Assembly: GCA_021030905.1 (NCBI GenBank)
Contig: JAGFMI010000029.1
Location: 186,001-250,000, forward strand
Reading direction: 5' to 3'
DNA length: 64,000 nucleotides
DNA from: Pyrenula massariospora
Lineage: Eukaryota; Ascomycota; Eurotiomycetes; Pyrenulales; Pyrenulaceae
Numbering within the stretch: the first letter of the stretch is position 1; each line of letters opens with the position of its first letter. Of this stretch, positions 43,958-54,820 are shown one piece after another. The notes beneath the pieces are model-generated. The model was given only the letters and a program-made list of their open reading frames with translations. It made no database searches and was not told where the DNA came from. A program made the translations under genes and the position numbers.

Positions 43958-44737
43958 TCATGACATCTCGATATCTTCTGCCGTCCGATCTTGGTCAATT
44001 TCCATGCCGACGTTGCGCCCCATTTGATCACGTTGCTTATCTTGTTCATTAAAGGACATTGTATTGTCCGCCTTGAGAATGTCCCTAAAGAGCTGGTCGT
44101 AATCTTCGTCCTCCGAGCCATATCCTCCAGACTCTGCTATGCTCCTTTGGTCGTCACAGCCATTCGAACCATCGTAGTAATGAGCATTCCGTTCAGAGGA
44201 TAAGGTTTGCGCCTGCTCCTGATTGTCTTCGGGCTCCAGATATCTAACCAGTGCCTCTATTTCTTCTTCTTCGGTGGGCATCAATTGGTCTTCGGCATCT
44301 TCCTTCTCATCCATCTCCTCCTCGTAATGCATTGGGATTTCTTGCTGACCCCGCCTCCGCTTGCTTTCCTCCCACCTCCTCTGTTCCCTCATCCACTCCA
44401 TCCGCGATAGCTGATCCGAGCGGTCTTGGAGGTAAGCATCTTCACGCCGTTTATTGGCTCGTTGTCGGTGCGCGTTCTTACGCTCGTCGCGGCGGGACGT
44501 GATCAGGCGGGATAGCTGTGCTGCGGGAGTGGGGGAAGGCTGCGGTTTAAAAGAAAAAGCTGATTTTTGATTCGTGCCTGAAGAAGACTGGGTTTGAGAC
44601 ATAAAATTCACATTTCGAGATGTTCGAAGAGGAGATGCACGTTTGGGGATGTAGTTTGGTTTGTAGTAGTGTGGTGTGGAGGAATGGAACAGCGGTAGAG
44701 CCGGTGTAGGCGCGAAGGCGAAGACCGAGCTGTTCAT
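43958..44737 (-). CDS. Charged coiled-coil protein, unknown function
   Basis: 259 aa in one exon, convergent with pex19 (165 bp apart). The N-terminal 90 residues are Ser, Pro and Thr rich; residues about 85-140 are a highly basic helix (SRRDERKNAHRQRANKRRED, WMREQRRWEESKRRRGQQE); the remainder is acidic (MDEKEDAEDQLMPTEEEEIE), with a YDQLFRDIL helix near the end. No signal peptide or membrane helix. Basic-then-acidic layout suggests a nuclear protein. An internal methionine near residue 46 (MSQTQSSSG) could be the true start. Confidence 0.6.
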   Translation of the reverse strand: MNSSVFAFAPTPALPLFHSSTPHYYKPNYIPKRASPLRTSRNVNFMSQTQSSSGTNQKSAFSFKPQPSPTPAAQLSRLITSRRDERKNAHRQRANKRREDAYLQDRSDQLSRMEWMREQRRWEESKRRRGQQEIPMHYEEEMDEKEDAEDQLMPTEEEEIEALVRYLEPEDNQEQAQTLSSERNAHYYDGSNGCDDQRSIAESGGYGSEDEDYDQLFRDILKADNTMSFNEQDKQRDQMGRNVGMEIDQDRTAEDIEMS

Positions 44738-45193
44738 TGCATCAGATACAGTCTTGGGTGGAGTAGAAAAGCGATACAGTTGCTACGCGCCGTGAAGACA
44801 AGGAATCGTTCGACGACTTTGGATGGTACCTGAAAGAAAGCGTGTTGGCTTACTGGGACTTTCCGATATATGACGCGCCTTGGGATTGCCCTCACGCGTT
44901 GCTTCGCGCTAGCCGCGATAGGAGATCAAGCTTGCAGCCATTGCGATAGGACTTTGGTACGTCAAAATACAGAATAAGATTCATTTGACATGCGAAACAC
45001 ATGTCATTGTGGCCTCAATTCAAGACGCCTAGTACTTGTAGCCTAGGCTCTGTGTCCAAAATACTCCACCTTGTTTCGTCATTTTGCTTCCATTCCAACT
45101 GGCAACCTCAACGCCATCAACTAGCACCTATTCTCAGGCTCCTGGTAACATGAGCCACTTTCGAGTTTGCCAATCCAACGCCTGCAATCCATC
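44738..45193. other. Intergenic, no supported gene
   Basis: Upstream of the coiled-coil gene and downstream of the Ser/Asn-rich secreted gene. Nothing else seen. Confidence 0.5.
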
Positions 45194-46006
45194 CTATGGA
45201 TCGCAAATCAAAGTGAAACCTTCCGGTACGGTAAATGGCGTTGAAGCTGCTGCCCTTGACGAAGAGGAACTGCTAGAAGATGAGCTACTTGAAGAGCTCG
45301 AGGGCTTGGCGTTGTTGTCATTATTATTGTTGTTATTATTGTTATTGCTGCTGTCGAAAGATTTCTGCGGTGCTGAAGACTGAGCCGAGTTGCATTTCTC
45401 TTCATCGGATGTTAGCAACGCTAGAAAAGCGACTTCGACCCGAACCAACCTTGCTGATCATTGCATTGGCTCACTGTAAATCCACCACCCGAATTGGCCG
45501 CTTTTTGGCAATCATCCAATTGTTCGGAACAGCTAGTAGAGAGTCAAAGACATTCCTTCTAGATAAAGACTTCAGCTCACCTTCTCTGACCAGCTGTCGC
45601 GAAGTCTGGCTGCAGCAACTTTAACCCAAGTCGTACATAGCATTGCAAAAGACTTACGAATGTACTGCCGCCGACTTTGAAGGGCCGCTCTGGATCATTT
45701 GACTGCGTGATCTGCAACCTCAGTTCAACAAAAGTAGCGCACAGGGAGTAAATATTCTCGTACCGGTGAGGCACTTCCACCCAATGATCCCGAAAAAGTC
45801 TTGAAGATATTAGCTTATTTTCTGCGCAGAAAATTCGATCGCCTCGCCTGTAAATTTTGCGATTGCCTCAGCTTCAGCGGAGCGTAATGCATCGGCGAGT
45901 GTAGGAATCCATCTTGCAACAAGCTCGCATTGACTCGGAGATTGGATTGCACGCTCAAGTAAACTGATATAGAGAAAAATAACGCCGACGGCAGCTGGGA
46001 GAACAT
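45194..46006 (-). CDS. Secreted Cys-motif protein with poly-Asn/poly-Ser tail
   Basis: Suggested exons (minus): 46006..45953, 45799..45764, 45711..45658, 45609..45581, 45532..45450, 45399..45194; 153 aa with every phase consistent. Residues 1-18 form a signal-like helix (MFSQLPSALFFSISVYLS). The core reads ITQSNDPERPFKVGGSTF, then CSEQLDDCQKAANSGGGF and VSQCNDQQEKCNSAQ: the pattern C-x6-C-x2-AAN...C-N-x-Q-x2-C seen in many small fungal secreted proteins. The tail has a run of nine Asn broken by one Asp, then a run of about 15 Ser, and closes FTVPEGFTLICDP. The first exon and its donor (GTGCAA) are the weakest part. Function unknown. Confidence 0.55.
45250..45352. repeat. Coding trinucleotide tracts (poly-Ser and poly-Asn)
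   Basis: Near-continuous tgt/tta/gaa-type triplets in the last exon of the Ser/Asn-rich secreted gene; they encode the Asn and Ser runs on the minus strand and are likely length-variable between strains. Confidence 0.8.
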
Positions 46007-46865
46007 GGCGCCGCTCCACGACTAGGTTGGATATCTAGAGCATACCTAGAGGGAGTCCAATAACACCATTGTAAAGAGAGAAAGAGTAGAGCATGAGGCA
46101 CGAAGGTCAGCCTCAAGGTTGGGCAAGATTCGAAACGCGGCAAGCGAGAAACACTGCGCGGAAGGGCAGGGGTCATGCCAAACGGCAAATAGGCCGTTCT
46201 TACTACCCATACGACTTTCGTATGAAGCCGACTCGAGACATACGCCGCTTTCGATGCCAGACCGGGAATCTCAAGCGCCAGATTATTAATTTCTGATCTT
46301 GCGTTATTCCCGTCCCAAACGGAGGAATTCCCCAGAGTTCGAGCACATGCACAGAACGGGGCCTTGGCATTTCAGAAATGGCCGAAATGAGTTTGCGGAT
46401 GTGTTGCAGGGAAACGGTTGAGACAAGCCACGTCGTAACCCTGGACCAATTTGTGCGGTTGCGCGACGAGTGGTGGGGCATCACTCAGGGGCAAGTCGCA
46501 GGATCGCTTGTATCGATGCCGTGCGCATAGCCTGGCCAGTAGACGGCACACACTAGCTATCTTGTTCACGCACGCACTTCGGTTCAATCGACTAGACCAT
46601 AAACGACGGTCATTAACACAGAGCGCAAGTCTATTGAGACATATGGAATTATTCGTCGCTATGCTATGCTACCCTAACCTCAGTGTTTGTTGATCTCAAC
46701 ATGAAATGCATCGCTAAGGACGACCCCAGGCGCTCGGAGGAAGACTCATCGAAGAGCTAACCTGGGTCGACAAAGCCGAAGCAAATAATTCTATTACGAT
46801 TGCGCCAGTTGTCCTTAGTTGCCCAAATTTGCCGTCATAAGCCGTAACTTTTTTTTAAGTAATGA
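46007..46865. other. Intergenic, no supported gene
   Basis: Upstream of the Ser/Asn-rich secreted gene and downstream of the Mid2-like gene. Short overlapping frames only. Confidence 0.5.
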
Positions 46866-47681
46866 TCAGAAGTTAGAGGCCGTATTGACGGGACCCGGGT
46901 TGTGGTATTGATCCAGTGTACTTTGGAAGGGATTCCTGCCACTCTGGCTGCTCGAGTTGTCCTTTTCCTCATGCTGGTTCGGGTCGTAGAGGTCATCCTC
47001 TTCTTCGTTCTTCTTCCTGCCCCAGACTCTCCACCCAACAACAGCCAATGCTCCGAGGGCAATCGCACCGCCAATACCACAAACAACGCCAATGATGGTA
47101 TTCTTTGACTTGGATGATAGACCACTGCTTTTCGAGTCGTTGTTTCCGTTCAACTGTGGTGCGCCAGAAGATGTAGCCGAGGCGCTGGAGGCAGACTCCA
47201 CAGTGCTGGAAGTGCTCTGTTGGGTAATAGTCTGGCCGTTGGTGACCGTAGTGATAGTAGTCGGAACTGGCTTGGTGGTCTTGCTTGGTTCAGAAGCGGT
47301 AGTTGTTCGGGTTGTACCAGTCTCCTTCGACGATGATGTAGATGTTTCTGATGGAGTTGAGGTTTTCTGGGACGACGACTCGGTGGTGCTTGTCGGGGTG
47401 GAGGAGGTTGAAGTGGCCTTGGTCGACGTAGGCGTACTTGTTGGTGTATCCGAAGTAGAGGTAGAAGTGTCCTGGTTTGAAGAGGTTTGCGATTCAGATG
47501 TTGAGGAAGGTGTCGAAGTGGTGGCGGCTTGGCTTGAAGTGGAAGAGTCGCCATCATCTGATGAACTGCCAGTGGGGGTGATATTGCCTTGGCGGTTTTC
47601 TAGAATTGCATTGTCGACAGCCGCAGCAACGACAAATGTGATGAACAGTAGTAGCAGTGGTAGCCGCGTGGATAAATGCAT
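46866..47681 (-). CDS. Mid2/Wsc-like cell-wall stress sensor-type protein
   Basis: 271 aa from the ATG at 47681 (the open frame runs further up but that part lacks sense). Order: signal peptide (MHLSTRLPLLLLFITFVVAA), a Ser/Thr-rich, probably O-mannosylated stalk (about residues 35-190), one membrane helix (NTIIGVVCGIGGAIALGALA, about 194-220), then a stop-transfer RVWGRKK and an acidic cytosolic tail EEEDDLYDPNQHEEKDN ending in NPGPVNTASNF. This layout matches fungal Mid2/Mtl1-like sensors that feed the cell-wall integrity MAP kinase pathway through Rho1. There is no WSC cysteine domain. Sensor function is inferred from the layout. Confidence 0.72.
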   Translation of the reverse strand: MHLSTRLPLLLLFITFVVAAAVDNAILENRQGNITPTGSSSDDGDSSTSSQAATTSTPSSTSESQTSSNQDTSTSTSDTPTSTPTSTKATSTSSTPTSTTESSSQKTSTPSETSTSSSKETGTTRTTTASEPSKTTKPVPTTITTVTNGQTITQQSTSSTVESASSASATSSGAPQLNGNNDSKSSGLSSKSKNTIIGVVCGIGGAIALGALAVVGWRVWGRKKNEEEDDLYDPNQHEEKDNSSSQSGRNPFQSTLDQYHNPGPVNTASNF

Positions 47682-49330
47682 CGTGAATATTGATCGGTGT
47701 TGTCGATATAGTAGAACGGGTTGGTCAGCACCGTGGAAAAAGGGTCTGCAAAAAACGGCGAGAGAAATCAGATCCGGTCGCTCAGAAGGCCTGCAAGGAG
47801 CGAACGTGAATACGTGGAGAAAGCACGTAGATGTACAAAGGTAGCGAAGGTGGTGAAGTGGTGAAGACAATAAGATACAAGAACGAGCGTCGTAATGAGA
47901 TGACTGGGTTTATTTTGGGAGTATTGCTGAGTGAAGGAGGAACACGATTACGAGGCGGAGCGAGAAAAGTTTGGCAGTCGGGGTGCGGGCCTGGGCGTGT
48001 GCGGGCGAGCAGCTGACGGCCGCCAGAGAAGCGAAAGAGCGAAAAAGAGGGTCGCTGGGTCTGGCCAACCACTCACACTACCGCGAGCTTCCAACGGCCG
48101 CCGTCCGAAGCCTTCCCCACCACTCACGATCCCTGTCTGCCCCTGCATCGCCACCGCCCATGACCATGTTTTCTTGCTGGCCGTCGCTGTTCTCTGCTCT
48201 CTCTACACCCCGGTGGTGTTGCGGCCACTGAAACAAACTCCCCTCCAAGACGGCCGCCCGCCCCTAAACCTCCCTTTTCGTCTCCGACCTGCCCTCCATC
48301 GTGCCCTTTAAGCTGCTAGAGCCGCCCGTGAGATGCGTTTGCACTGTTGGGCCACCACCCAACATGTTACACGGTTGCACATGCTGCAAGAAACACCGCG
48401 CGCTTTTCATTTCGGGTAGGTCTAGACTGTCTGTCCTACTCTGCTTGTTTGTCCATTGCTGCAAAGTCACAATTAATTGCTCTCCTTCCGCCAATTGGCT
48501 ATTCTTCTCCACCCGATCCCTGCGGCCCGCAAAATCTGCCTCCTCTTGAGAACGACAAGCCAGGATGTGGCGCCTGCGTTTACTGCTCGAACAGGCTCTG
48601 GGGTGAATAAATCAGCCTACCTTACCCAGCGACTTCCTTACACCGGGAAAAGTCTGAATTCTCTGATCTGACGAATGCGACTCTAGAAGACTTTTTCTCC
48701 ATTGCGACCTCGTAATCCTGGAGTGATCGCGCCAATGGAAAGAGTAATTAACATCCAATGGAAACCGACTTTCGAGGCTCTTGCGCCTAGCAAGCTTCAA
48801 AGCACTTGTGGTTACAGGAAGGACCCTTTACTCAGCCATACCAAAGTTGCTGTTAAGCAAAGACTACGTGAGATCTTGTTCATCCGATGCATCACCTTCA
48901 AAAGATGTGGAGCGGTCGAAACTCAGCATGCGTGGCATGTCAATCTGCTGTCGCTACACGGATTGATTGTGGAAAAATACGTTGCTAACATGCACAAGAG
49001 CGTCACACATTCTCATTATGTATTGGGCGGAACTACAAATTGATCCTTCCAAATGACGCAGATAGACCTGTACGACGATTATTTCCTTTTGTAAAATTTC
49101 CGTTTCTTTTCCTTCCTGATATCGGGCTTTTACAATTTTGATTCTAGAATATTATTTAGTTGAGCATAATTAGACAAAAGAATGTGGTTTCCTTACGGCT
49201 GACAAGCCTAGTGCTTTTCACCTCATCCTCACCCAACCCTTATCAGTAGTATCTTACTACCCCTTGCTCTATCAATTAGCGAGCGAACATTTTCTCTGGA
49301 AAGAACGTGGGAATGTCGCTTGTGGAATCT
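47682..49330. other. Long gene-free region, 1.65 kb
   Basis: Upstream of the Mid2-like gene and 3' of the ZIP gene. The first about 650 bp are C/T-rich on one strand, as in strong fungal promoters. Many overlapping frames at 47831-48671 have no domain and are rejected. Confidence 0.5.
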
Positions 49331-50737
49331 CTAAGCGAACGCTCCGACGAAGGACATCCCTGCGGCCCCCATTAAAACAAAGATGAAGGCCCTGATCTTC
49401 GCCCTTTTATTCATGGTGGCATCTGCCTCCTCAGAGAGAAAATCTTGTGCCAAAAGATCGACAAGCGCCGCGTACAATAAAAGTCCAGAAGAGATGGCGT
49501 TAAATACCCCCACAATGATCAAGCCAAAGGCACTGTTAGGGTCGTAAGACGACCTAGTCAGGAGCCCAATGGCTTGACCGATAGGGGCCGTAGTGCCAAA
49601 AGCAACAACCAAAAGCCAAGGTTTTGGGCTACCTTTAGGAAACGGTACGGCAGCTATTCGGGAACCAAGACCAAGGCCTTCAAACATCTGATGGAATAGA
49701 ATAGCAATGAGAAGAATGATGAAGCCATCAATGGTGATGGAAACGGTCATCCCCACAAATACGGAGTGAAAAAGGATACCGCCCTCGATCAACGTAATTT
49801 GCAAGCTCTGAAATCTGGTTAGTGTCTTAAACATCAAGTAGTGCTTTTTTCTCTTACCATCTTCTTCAACACTAGTGGGTCGACAGCCGGTTCAGCAAGC
49901 TCAACGTCTCCCTCGTATTCGGAAAACCGGGAAGGATCGACGGCCTTAGGTGCTACAGACAAACGCTGCGACGATGTCTGGCGAATCATGCCGAGCATCA
50001 TGTCACGCTGACGGACATACTGTTCATAGAAGACAATGAACCACGGAGGCATTTCGGACTTTGCATCACCTCCGTATGAAGCAAATGTCTCCATTGCCCT
50101 TGGATCGTTAGCCACAACACCCTCAAGCAATATGCAACTCACTCTTTGACATCGACCGTCTTCTCGTCCCAGTCCCTTGCCCTATAAACTGGCGCCGCCA
50201 CTGGTTCGGGGACACCGTGGGGAATTATGTCGGCACCAGTGGCCCCTCCATGGCTGTGACCACCCGTCTTCGAATGCAGCCACATCTCAATGACAAAGAG
50301 GATGAACAGGGACCCCATCATGATGACTCCAGGAAGCGGAGCATACAAGTCTGTGAACAGCGCCGGCAAACATGGGTCATTCAGAGACTGGAATGCCGTT
50401 GGAAGCAGCTGCTACTCGTCAACAAGCTACTCGACCCGGATCTGGCCGAACCCACGTGTACAAAGGCCGTTGCAATAAGTACTCCTGTACCGAAATGTTT
50501 GCTGTTCCTAGTCAGACAGGGAACAGCCATGAGGATAGCACCAACCTACCAGAAAAAGAAAATATTGGGCGGAATCTTCATCCACTTGACCTTCTTTGCT
50601 ACGACTGGGAATCCGGCACCGAACAAACTCGCTCCTAAGACGAGGAAGAGGCCAAGCGTGTGAATGCCAACGTCGTACTCTTGTGAACCCGCGCCACCTC
50701 CGCCGCACTTGGGCTTGGGCATTTCCATATCCGCCAT
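49331..50737 (-). CDS. ZIP-family zinc permease (Zrt1/Zrt2 type)
   Basis: Five exons (minus): 50737..50550, 50507..50456, 50408..50143, 50098..49858, 49807..49331; 407 aa, all phases consistent. The N-terminus MADMEMPKPKCGGGGAGSQE precedes helix I (HTLGLFLVLGASLFGAGFPV). Helix II/III read KHFGTGVLIATAFVHLLPTA and GVIMMGSLFILFVIEMWLHS. A His-rich loop (HSKTGGHSHGG) follows. Helix IV has LIEGGILFHSVFVGMT and helix V has ILFHQMFEGLGLG, the H-x3-E metal site of ZIP proteins. It imports Zn2+ at the plasma membrane. It is transcribed away from the CDF transporter across 1.65 kb. Confidence 0.94.
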
Positions 50738-52393
50738 ACTAGCAAGGGTCAAAGAGAACCGACCTGCGGCTCAAAAGAAAAAAAGATCCGGAGCGAGCAC
50801 GACCGGCGGCTTGGCTGAATGAACGACAAGAAGGCAAAAGCGCGTGCTGTCAGACATCCAGGAAGGACATTTCCGTGCTTATGTAGCATTAAAAAGCCTC
50901 AACGGTGTCAGTCTATATGACACAATGTTAAGCAATCTCCCCTTGATGCCAAGAAAAGCTGCTCCCTGAGACTGATGTACAACAGCAGCGTCGAATCCGC
51001 CCCACGCAGACATCTCAATGTTTGAAAATCCGGCGCGTTGACAATCAGATTAGATTTACTTCGGCACAGAATATCGCCAAGCCGTCGCGCATGCCAACCC
51101 AGCCCAAGCAATTGATAAGATGGTATTACAAGAGAGATCCATATTCATAAGATGCTATCCCTACATGTGGGTGCTTTCCCTAAAGCTGGCAACTGGCACG
51201 GTCGATGAGCTTTGGCATGATGGACAGACTCCACGCAGATCTTTACGCAAGGACGATATGTCTGTGTCCCATCATGTGTACAGAGTCATAAGGTCTTTTC
51301 GATAATACATCATCTCCAATCTCGTTGGTATGCTGGTGCAGAAACGCTTGTCACACCCGTTCGAAGACAATTCTGTTATGCCTTTTTGAGAGTCATCATG
51401 AAGGATCTAAGCCGCCGGACGTTGCGCTTATGTGGCCTATAAGAGATTTTGCTATGCCGATGATCCAATTAGTCACAAGGGTAGAGATTTCCGGAGATCT
51501 AACTCATTATCTCCTTTCTTGTATGTCTTACAAATACCGTCTGCTGAGACTGCGAAAGGTTCAATTTGGCATTCTGGCCATGGCTTGGTAGTCCCAAGGC
51601 CGACAAGCACCGTCAACCGCGGGCGGGCCGCGCGGGGGTCATGGATGGACTGCAGCGCTAACCTCAAAATAACAGCATGTGAAAGGATCTGTCCTCGATA
51701 GGTAGGCGTCAAGTGGTGGAAGTGGAGTGGTAAGTTTCTTTAAGAGGCAATGAAGAAGCAGCCAAGACCAAAAGAGTCGAAGCTTGTGCCTATTGCGATA
51801 CACCTACAATGCCGTAGTCGGCTTGCAAGGGATCCGCGCTCAAGGCACTAGCCTGATATGCAGATGCATGAAGGAGGGCCTGCTGCTTTGGAATTGCCCA
51901 TCCGGCATGTCCATTCACATCTCTCTCGTTGGCTGCAGGGGATGTTTCAACGCTCTTGGCAACGTCTTGGCCATATTCAGCCTGATACAGATCTTCGTGT
52001 AAAGCCTCCACTCTCACGACGAATGGCGGCGGACAGACACTGGCCTCCACTGCCAAGGCCGCCCCGCCATCCGAGCGCGGAACCCCGTCCCTGGCCGATC
52101 ATCCACTGAAGCTCATGCAGTTGCAGCTTGATCAGCATTTTGTTCCAGCACAGGGAGTTAATGTTTTTAAAGGCAGAGTTCTATTGCATGCATCCTTGAC
52201 ATGTACCGATACTTTTGTCGCACTCCACGTCCTGCTTCATGGCCAAGAAACCATGAGACGACGCCAAGAAGACTGGATTTGCTGTCTTCTGCAATAATGA
52301 AACTCAAAATAAGGCCCAAACCTCGGGGTCGAGGCGTTTTATATTCATGATGACCGCCAACGGCCAACTCTGCTCCTTACAACATCTGGAATC
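50738..52393. other. Shared upstream region of two metal transporters
   Basis: Divergent space between the ZIP gene and the CDF gene. It holds no supported gene; frames such as 51325-51591 and 51790-52056 lack domains. I saw no clear zinc-response palindrome. Confidence 0.5.
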
Positions 52394-54043
52394 ATGTCCG
52401 ATCCCAAGCATGACGAGCACGCGTCTACGGGTTTGTTCATTCCGAAAGCTTGGATCCATCTTGCCTGACTACGATCAGAATCCACAGTCGCTCATGGAGC
52501 CTCATCAGCAAGCGCTGCAACTGATATCGAAAATGCCATCTCTACTAAAGCCACTGCCGTTAATTTTGACGCTCAAAATGCGAAGGACGCCTCTCAGTCT
52601 CACGGTACAACAGCTATAGGATCCCGCTCCAGCAATGATAGTGACCCATTGTCGCTTCGACGGAAGCGTCGGGCCAACATAACAACAAAGCAGCTAAAGG
52701 ATGATCATCCTAAAGCCACCCCTCGGCATATCAAAAGGTTCTATAACCAACAGAATGATTTAATCGATCAATTTTTGAATAGCGGTGACGAAGAGCGACT
52801 TAAAGCTCTCGATACTGAGAAATATGGCCCCAGGGTCAAGTTCGCTGTCAATGGGTCTTTTGCTGTCAACGTCTGTCTCTTTGCTATCCAGCTGTATGCT
52901 GCGATCTCAACGGGGTCGCTCGCCTTATTCGCGACGGCCGCTGATGCTTTTGTACGCCACTTCAACCCTAATCAGCACCTCTACGCTGACCTCTATAGAT
53001 GGACGTTGTAGTGTCCCTGACCATGCTGGTCACGTCACGCATGGCACGTAGACCTAGCATTTACAAGTACCCTGTGGTAAGAACCTCCATGTCAATAGAT
53101 CCCGGGATGCTAAGCCTTCCAGGGGCGCACGCGTATCGAAGTCATTGGCATTATTCTCTTTTGCGCATTAATGACCACTGTTGCTGTGCAACTCATTGTA
53201 AGCAATCTTGCTCTGGACCTTCAATTGTCGCTCGACTCATTCTTTCTGCAGACTGAGTCTGGTCGAAGTTTAGGTGAAGGGCGCAGAGATGGTTCTGCGC
53301 TACAAGTTGTACCCCTGGCCTGTGTCGGTGCTGCAAGTAAGTGGAAGATGTGTCCAACTGTTTCCAACGATTCTGACGTGCTATCAGTCGGCATGAAGGC
53401 GATAATGTTCGTCTATTGCTTTATTCTTCGTCGCTATCCCGCCGCCCGGATCTTCATGTATGACCACCGGAACGACATCGCCGTCAATGTCTTTGGCCTT
53501 GTGATGTCCATCATCGGGGAGAGGTTTATTTGGTGGCTCGATCCCATGGGTGCCATGTGCATTGGAGCTCTCATCCTCGTATCATGGGCGCTGACTGCCT
53601 TTGAACATGTCTGGCTGCTTGTTGGAAAAAGTGCACCAAAAGAATTTGTTGGCAAGGTCATCTACATGACCATGACCCATGACCGCCGCATCCGGAAGGT
53701 TGACACCTGTCGTGCGTATCATGCCGGTCAGCAATATTACGTTGAAGTCGACATTATCATGGATGAAGACGCATCCTTGAAGGTAACGCACGACGTCAGT
53801 CAGACCTTGCAACGCAAGATTGAAGGGTTGGCGGATGTCGAACGTGCATTCGTTCATGTTGACTACGATGATGAACATAATGTTAATCTTGAGCATAAGC
53901 CACCTTACGATGAGAAGACGAAACGACGGTCTTTGAGGGAGATGTTGATGATGGGGAAAAAGAAGGTTGACGAGGAAGAGCAGCCTGCTCGGTCAGATCC
54001 TATTGAGCAGACTAGAAGCTCTGTGAGACATCTCGGCAGCTGA
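52394..54043 (+). CDS. CDF-family metal transporter, Mn2+ type
   Basis: Six exons: 52394..52430, 52479..52951, 52999..53076, 53123..53197, 53252..53336, 53388..54043; 467 aa, all phases consistent. The cytosolic N-terminus is Ser and Ala rich. Helix I/II: FAVNVCLFAIQLYAAISTGS then LFATAADAFMDVVV, giving D-x3-D. Helix V region: FMYDHRNDIAVN, again D-x3-D. Two D-x3-D sites mark the Mn-CDF branch, in contrast to the H-x3-D of Zn-CDFs. The C-terminal cytoplasmic domain (RRIRKVDTCRAYHAGQQYYV, EVDIIMDEDASLKVTHDVSQ) is the dimerising ferredoxin-like fold. Proteins of this group move Mn2+ (or Fe2+) into the vacuole or secretory system. Substrate is inferred from motifs. Confidence 0.92.
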
Positions 54044-54820
54044 CGACTCTGTGGATCTGATTCACTATTTTGTTGACTGAGACATATAGAAAGAGATGCA
54101 TATAGAACGTGACAATTTGTGCGGGCAGCTTACTATCAGTAAGTGCTCCATTGTAAGAAAAGAAAAGACCTGCTGTATGATGAAAAGGTTTGGTCCAAGA
54201 TTGACGTTCAGCCGTGGCATAAGCACTTTAAAGATGGACTACTAGGAGAACCCACCACACTTTTAAAGAGGAGAAGACGCTCAAGTTGACACAAACTTGT
54301 TCACACAAAATTCGAAAGTGTTCCACAACCGAGATATTTCTTTGAAATTGCTTCCCCAGGCGGTGTTTTCGTCTCCTCCGCCGCAGGAATCGTTACCTCG
54401 GCGTCGATCTCCGCTGAAGGCTACCCTATGCTCTGCATGAAGCCATCCACATGGAATAAAGGAACAATTCTCCGTGTCCAGTATACTTTTGGACGGCATT
54501 TCTAGCTACACGTACTTCCTAACAGACGACTATGACTGATCGCTTCCATGCGCCCCTGCTTCGACGCATATTTCCTTGAGGTAAGTTTGGCGACGATCAG
54601 ATTGTCACAAGGCGCAAGCCTAGTCTTGATATCCCCAACTTTCCATTTCGACGTCTTCTTTTCTCCCTCAACTCTTTTCTCCCTACTTTTCACTATTCGC
54701 CATGCGGTGATGCTCACGAAAAGCTGCTGGCCTCGAGCTGCTCTGTCCATCCCAGCCCGCCCGCGAGTCCCACTAACCAGACCATTCCCCCACCCACAAC
54801 GCCTTCCAGCATCCTCCACG
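54044..54820. other. Intergenic, upstream of the dehydrogenase
   Basis: 3' flank of the CDF gene and leader of the D-2-hydroxyacid dehydrogenase gene. The dehydrogenase frame is open from 54548, with an in-frame ATG at 54710. Confidence 0.5.

Noticed and set aside
47092-47844. 250-codon plus-strand Val/Glu-rich frame
   Set aside because: Complement of the Ser/Thr-rich stalk of the Mid2-like protein.
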